DNA of 64,000 nucleotides. Origin: Phialocephala subalpina (taxonomy: Eukaryota > Ascomycota > Leotiomycetes > Helotiales > Mollisiaceae). Made by a program: the position numbers and the translations under genes. Each line of letters begins with the position of its first letter. Position 1 is the first letter of the stretch. A model generated the notes under the pieces. It worked only from the letters and a program-made list of their open reading frames with translations, made no database searches and had not been told where the DNA came from. Positions 60,077-64,000 of the stretch are shown in pieces. The DNA lies in the NCBI GenBank assembly GCA_900073065.1, contig FJOG01000022.1:295357-359356 (forward strand), read 5' to 3'.

Positions 60077-62812
60077 TTAAGTGCAGCCAGCAGCAGCCTT
60101 TACAGTCCTCAATTTCCCAACTGTCTCATGAACACTAGGACCAAATAAATCGAACGCTTCTCGACTCCATGGCCCACCATCTAATGCTTCTTTTGATGCT
60201 GCTCCACGAGCCTTCGCTGCGTCATTCCTGCCACTGATTTTCTCGGTTCGGGTGGACAATCGTGGCGGCTGTGGAGCCATAACATTAGACGTTGGGCTTA
60301 GAGTATCTATTGTGTTTGCTGCGAGAGCTTGAACGGATTTCCCACGCGTTGCAGGATTGACCAATAATCTCCTCGGTGGAGGCATACTCGGTATCACTGC
60401 AGCCGCTGGCCTCATTGGTGCTCTGTCTGCATGCAATGTCCCATCCATGGCTGGTACATTTTCTCCAGCATCCACTGGTGCCGAGTTCTCTGGAGGCTGT
60501 GGCAGCTCGGAGAAAGTCTTCGGGGGCATTTCGCGTGGATTTTCGTGGTTCTCGGGTGGTGGGCGTGTAACTTCGGGCCTAGCCTCGATGTCTGGAACAA
60601 TTTGAGGCACGCCAGCTAGTTCATGCTGTTGACTAGCTGATGACTTGACTAGTGATCGGAAATGCTCCCTATCAGCCTGGATATCACCAATGCAATGCCC
60701 AGCCAGTGACTTCGGCTTTCGTCCTCTTGATATTGAGCCTTCTGGTTCGGGTGCAATGACCTCTGTGCGGACTGTCTGGGCTAGAGTTGTGACATTTTCG
60801 GCCTCATTCGCAGGACTAGAATCAAGAACCTGATCTTGGTGGTCAGGGATGCGAGCTAGAGCGGATATAGGAGGGTTGTTCACCCTTTCAACTCGATCTT
60901 CATCGGCAATAATGCCTATAGAGCTCTCTATTAGAGACCGTTCGCTTTGGTGAGGAACCTCAGGCGGTGGCTTCTTGGAGATGGCTGGCGGCGAGGATGG
61001 TTCGAGATCTGGACTACTTTGTTCCTTGCTCTGTTCTGGTGGAGCTAACCCTTGCACTTCCTCGCTCGCCTCCTTTTCATTAGCGGAGTTTTGACCGTTG
61101 CCCAAGTCTACTGATGCCTCGAGATCCATCTTAGCCTGTCCGCTTCTTCGAGAGAGAAGTTGGTCAATCATCTGACGATCGATTCCACTGTCAATACCAC
61201 TATCAATAGGCGAAGATAAGTCGTCTAGGTCCATGATTCTGGTACGTCGTTCACCTCTGAGTCTCGCTTGCAGCTTTTCTTCCTGCTTCTGGCAGAAGGC
61301 GTTTAGTTGAATGGTTGCTTGAGAAAGTATGATCTCGTTCGAAGGCTTCGGCGGCTTCTGTATTGGCATTGAATTCGAGCGACGCAGTCCGGAAGAGTCC
61401 ACTGAAGCACGTTGTCGCGAGCTTGGCCGGTCCATGAGCATCATCATCCTCGGGCCTGACCTGGCCTTGATGCGTAGAGCTGATATTGGCCTGTTGGGTG
61501 TCGGTTCGATGCCAGAGGAGTCCTGCACCGAAGTCCTGGGCCGAGTCGCCTCTTTGCGGACAGCTGGAGTTACTTTCTCTCTTGCACCCTTCCTTGGTGG
61601 AGGCGGAGAAGAGCTCAATGAAGAAGGGATTCTACTCATCTGAGCCTTTGGACGTTCTTTGGGCTTTGGCGCGACCTTGAGGGTTGGTTTCTTGGAGGAA
61701 ACAATTCTGTTGAAGCTGTCTCCCTCCTCCTCCTCTCCCGAGGACTCTTCATGCGCACATCTGTTGCTTGTGATTAGAGGTCGCGGTGTTTCTATCCGGC
61801 CTATACGGTTCCGCCCAAAGCTTTCTGGGCGAGACAGCGACAAGGCTGCGCCGGTAAGGTTACTAGCATATCCACTCTTTGCAGTAGGAGATCGCTTAGA
61901 CTTCTTCTGAACCTTGGATGGTCTCGTCGTGTCTTTCACTCCACTTGTCCTGCCATGCGGGCCTGGATGGGGGGGAGGGGGAGCGGGGTTGAGGATGATG
62001 AGGGGAGGTTGGTGAAGTGAAGTGAAAGCTCCGGCGCCGGGAACTTGGTCGGAATCATCACTCCCGGCCAAGGTGAGATCAATAGTCGAACGTACTGGCA
62101 CGGAGACTTTCATCTTCAATGGTTCATACCGTATGGTTGGTGTGCTCTGTGGTCTCGAAGATTTCAAGCTCAGTGCCGTACCCATCAAGTTTTGAGCGTA
62201 GCCACTTTTGCTTGGTGCAGGCTCATTCTGTCTCCGTCTCTTGGCGGGTCGCTCTTGCTCATCTTTCTCTTGTGCGTCGGTAAGCTTCTGCCTCTCTTCA
62301 AATGGAGAGGTGCCCGGTACCAGCGCTCTCCCATAGTGGCCAGTCGGGGCCACGAGAGTATTTAGAGATTTGGGCTGTAGATGGTTCGAGGTTGGGGTTC
62401 CCTGTGTCCTGAACGTAGAGGCAGCCGGTGATGCTATCTTTGCAGCAGCTCTCTCCTCTCTATCTTTGACACGTTTGTCCACCAACTCCGTAAGATCCTG
62501 ATCCCTTTTTCCGATGCATTCGCCAACTTCGACAAGTATGCCTGATCGCTCCAGCTCGAGTTCCTCGCCTTCAGCAAACTCCGAGTCTTCACGAAAGTGT
62601 GTATCTCCCACGAAATTCGACCTTTCATCGTAGACCATGACCCGCTTGTTGAAGGTGTGAAATTTGAGTCGTCCATCCTGCCATCGTTTCTGCTTCCGTC
62701 GTAGGTCTTGCGTGTACAGACATCGAAATTCGAGAACAGGCGCAGTGTTCTGTGTCTGGGGCACGTTCATCGAAGCAGTCACAGCTGCAGAACCAGGAAA
62801 CGAGGAGGTCAT
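60077..62812 (-). CDS. Mte1/Dbl2/ZGRF1-type DNA-repair protein (DUF2439)
   Basis: Homologues (budding yeast Mte1, fission yeast Dbl2, N-terminus of human ZGRF1) bind D-loops and help the Mph1/Fml1 helicase in recombination. Single exon. I start at 62812 (MTSSFPGSAAVTASMNVPQT) because the conserved DUF2439 domain begins soon after: LEFRCLYTQDLRRKQKRWQD, GRLKFHTFNKRVMVYDERSN and GDTHFREDSEFAEGEELELE, up to ECIGKRDQDLTELVDKR. The frame is open to 63160, but that part is Trp/Arg-rich and not family-like. The middle is long and disordered, with repeated KSGYAQNLMGTALSL and KSGYASNLTGAALSL blocks, each about 15 residues. The C-terminal GGPWSREAFDLFGPSV is also conserved in fungal members. Length 912 aa. 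Confidence 0.85.
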   Translation of the reverse strand: MTSSFPGSAAVTASMNVPQTQNTAPVLEFRCLYTQDLRRKQKRWQDGRLKFHTFNKRVMVYDERSNFVGDTHFREDSEFAEGEELELERSGILVEVGECIGKRDQDLTELVDKRVKDREERAAAKIASPAASTFRTQGTPTSNHLQPKSLNTLVAPTGHYGRALVPGTSPFEERQKLTDAQEKDEQERPAKRRRQNEPAPSKSGYAQNLMGTALSLKSSRPQSTPTIRYEPLKMKVSVPVRSTIDLTLAGSDDSDQVPGAGAFTSLHQPPLIILNPAPPPPHPGPHGRTSGVKDTTRPSKVQKKSKRSPTAKSGYASNLTGAALSLSRPESFGRNRIGRIETPRPLITSNRCAHEESSGEEEEGDSFNRIVSSKKPTLKVAPKPKERPKAQMSRIPSSLSSSPPPPRKGAREKVTPAVRKEATRPRTSVQDSSGIEPTPNRPISALRIKARSGPRMMMLMDRPSSRQRASVDSSGLRRSNSMPIQKPPKPSNEIILSQATIQLNAFCQKQEEKLQARLRGERRTRIMDLDDLSSPIDSGIDSGIDRQMIDQLLSRRSGQAKMDLEASVDLGNGQNSANEKEASEEVQGLAPPEQSKEQSSPDLEPSSPPAISKKPPPEVPHQSERSLIESSIGIIADEDRVERVNNPPISALARIPDHQDQVLDSSPANEAENVTTLAQTVRTEVIAPEPEGSISRGRKPKSLAGHCIGDIQADREHFRSLVKSSASQQHELAGVPQIVPDIEARPEVTRPPPENHENPREMPPKTFSELPQPPENSAPVDAGENVPAMDGTLHADRAPMRPAAAVIPSMPPPRRLLVNPATRGKSVQALAANTIDTLSPTSNVMAPQPPRLSTRTEKISGRNDAAKARGAASKEALDGGPWSREAFDLFGPSVHETVGKLRTVKAAAGCT

Positions 62813-63505
62813 TGCCACAGAAAGGAAAGCTGGGCGATATGCACCATTGCTTCGCGACCATGGGTTTTCGTCTGATGAATTGTTGTTGACTTTCGCGTGT
62901 CGTGAAATGAATTGTGTTGAGACCGCGATCAGAAACATGGTAAGACGCGCCTTCCTAACGCGCCCCACGTGCAGGCTAGCTCGGATCTTCTGCCAGCCAA
63001 TGGACTTTCCCCAGCCAAGAATCACGTCCCTTTGATATACTTCGTAGATCAACTGCAACCACGATCGCAGACGAAGCAAAAATGTCCAATTGCTTCGACA
63101 GACATTCTTACCCCAAGGATCTTCGTCCCTCATTCTCCATTCCTCGATGCTGCCCTTCATTCTCGTGTTGACCTGCCTGAGGTAAGTGTTGGGATGTCAT
63201 TTTAGGCGCATCCTGCTTCCAGAACCACCCCGCGCAGCCAACCTGTTTCAGGAGAGAACTTGGAGCTTGTTGTGCGCCGCAAACCGCAGCAACCTCGCAA
63301 CTCTCCACCTCTCAGCGTGATTGTTTTTCCCTATTACGCGGCGAGGCTGTGCCAATTGACTATCTGGACTCGTTTCTCTTTTTCTCTGTTGTCCTCTTCC
63401 TATCAACATCACGTCTCGTCAGAACCACAACCATCGCCAGGCAGCTTAGCAGAGTCCCAGTTACTACCAACCTTTCAACTGCATACGATCACTAATTCCG
63501 CCACG
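62813..63505. promoter_or_regulatory. Divergent promoter, Mte1-type and BAR-domain genes
   Basis: About 690 bp between divergent starts at 62812 and 63506. No element recognised. Confidence 0.45.
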
Positions 63506-64000
63506 ATGAATTCCATGCATCGCCAGTTTGGCAAGCTCATGAAGAAGGGAGCTGGAGACACTGCAAATGTTGCTGTACTACTTAACGATTACGAAGACGC
63601 TGATAAAATGCTCACAAAGGTTCATCCCAAGCATTGGAACTCCTGGTCATAGCTTGCTAACCGGCAATACCAGATAATAGAAGCATCGAAAGCTTGGAGG
63701 GATGCCTGGGTATCCATCCTGAGCATACAAGTGTCGACAACTTCTATCTTCGAGGAGCTGTACCAGCCTATAATCGGAGCAGGCGATGGACATGGTCCAC
63801 GGCCATATATGACACCACGAGATCAGCTAGATCGAACAACGAAATTGAAGCTGGCATACACGGAGCTGAAGACCGATCTGCTGGAAGAAGTGGGCATGAT
63901 GGACGCGCGTGTTATTAAGCCTGCGACGGATGCAAAAGAGTACTTGGCGCCTATAAAAAAGACGATCAAGAAACGAGAGAACAAGAGGCTTGACTGGGAG
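63506..64000 (+). CDS. BAR-domain protein (amphiphysin-like), 5' part only
   Basis: Exon 1 is 63506-63619 and exon 2 begins at 63674 and runs off the window. The protein starts MNSMHRQFGKLMKKGAGDTA, then LLNDYEDADKMLTKIIEASK across the splice, AWRDAWVSILSIQVSTTSIF, GPRPYMTPRDQLDRTTKLKL and LKTDLLEEVGMMDARVIKPA. This matches the curved-membrane-binding BAR helices of a fungal BAR/SH3 group; any SH3 domain would lie beyond the window. Expected role: membrane shaping in endocytosis or actin-linked trafficking. The start is supported by the family beginning with M-x-x-M-Q/H-R-x-F-G. Confidence 0.85.

Noticed and set aside
62813..63160. N-terminal extension of the Mte1/ZGRF1-type protein
   Set aside because: Trp/Arg-rich and unlike the family; the conserved DUF2439 domain begins shortly after the Met at 62812.
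1..64000. Search for a biosynthetic cluster, CRISPR, toxin-immunity pair, virus-like or defence system
   Set aside because: No backbone enzyme, transposase, reverse transcriptase, capsid or repeat-spacer array was seen; neighbouring genes belong to unrelated processes.
1..64000. tRNA, rRNA and snRNA genes
   Set aside because: I looked for T-loop GGTTCGA-type words with matching stems and found only isolated matches, mostly inside coding sequence.

Overview
The window reads as nuclear DNA of a filamentous ascomycete. Genes are compact and carry short introns, mostly 47-110 nt, with CTAAC/CTGAC-type branch points. Promoters are CT-rich, and lineage markers such as 2EXR and DUF6604 proteins, a HAM1-type protein and a long-tailed aquaglyceroporin are present. 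2EXR and DUF6604 families are expanded in Leotiomycetes, so a Helotiales-like fungus is a reasonable but unproven guess.

Layout. From 1 to 10 kb the DNA is eroded: a partial GH35 beta-galactosidase (minus) with an in-frame UGA, a PfkB/ribokinase relic, a small secreted protein of unknown function, a frameshifted aspartic-protease-like gene and a broken 2EXR gene. From 10 to 26.7 kb it is mostly gene-dense: two convergent Nudix hydrolases, an aquaglyceroporin with a one-base frameshift, an AhpC/TSA-like protein, a Cid1-type nucleotidyltransferase (followed upstream by about 2.8 kb without a clear gene) and a four-helix membrane protein. From 26.7 to 33 kb I find no supportable gene; the stretch holds short repeats, including an imperfect inverted pair. 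From 33 to 46.8 kb come a conserved low-complexity protein, a perfect 250-bp tandem duplication, a six-helix membrane protein, the ribosome-quality-control factor Vms1, a HAM1 lipid-binding-fold protein, a DUF427 protein and the ESCRT-III protein Did2. From 46.8 to 53.7 kb is again accessory: a 2EXR gene, unassigned coding fragments and a DUF6604 pseudogene with several stops and frameshifts. From 54.5 to 64 kb lie a large nuclear-type protein with a CPDCKRKKIRCDP motif and a hydrophobic C-terminus, a 451-bp TA-flanked MITE in its upstream DNA, an Mte1/ZGRF1-type DNA-repair protein and the start of a BAR-domain protein.

How the genes relate. I see no biosynthetic cluster, CRISPR, defence island or multi-gene system. 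Housekeeping genes (Vms1, Did2, Mte1, Cid1, Nudix) sit next to decaying accessory genes. The strongest things to follow up are: the UGA-C-U context inside an otherwise intact beta-galactosidase; the single-base aquaporin frameshift; two in-frame stop-free 54-nt introns (one inside the Cid1 catalytic site); a perfect hairpin within the intron of the putative transcription factor and that protein's multi-pass hydrophobic C-terminus; the MITE; and the young 250-bp duplication that breaks an ORF.

Exon joins below were worked out by hand from splice signals and frame continuity; none has transcript support.
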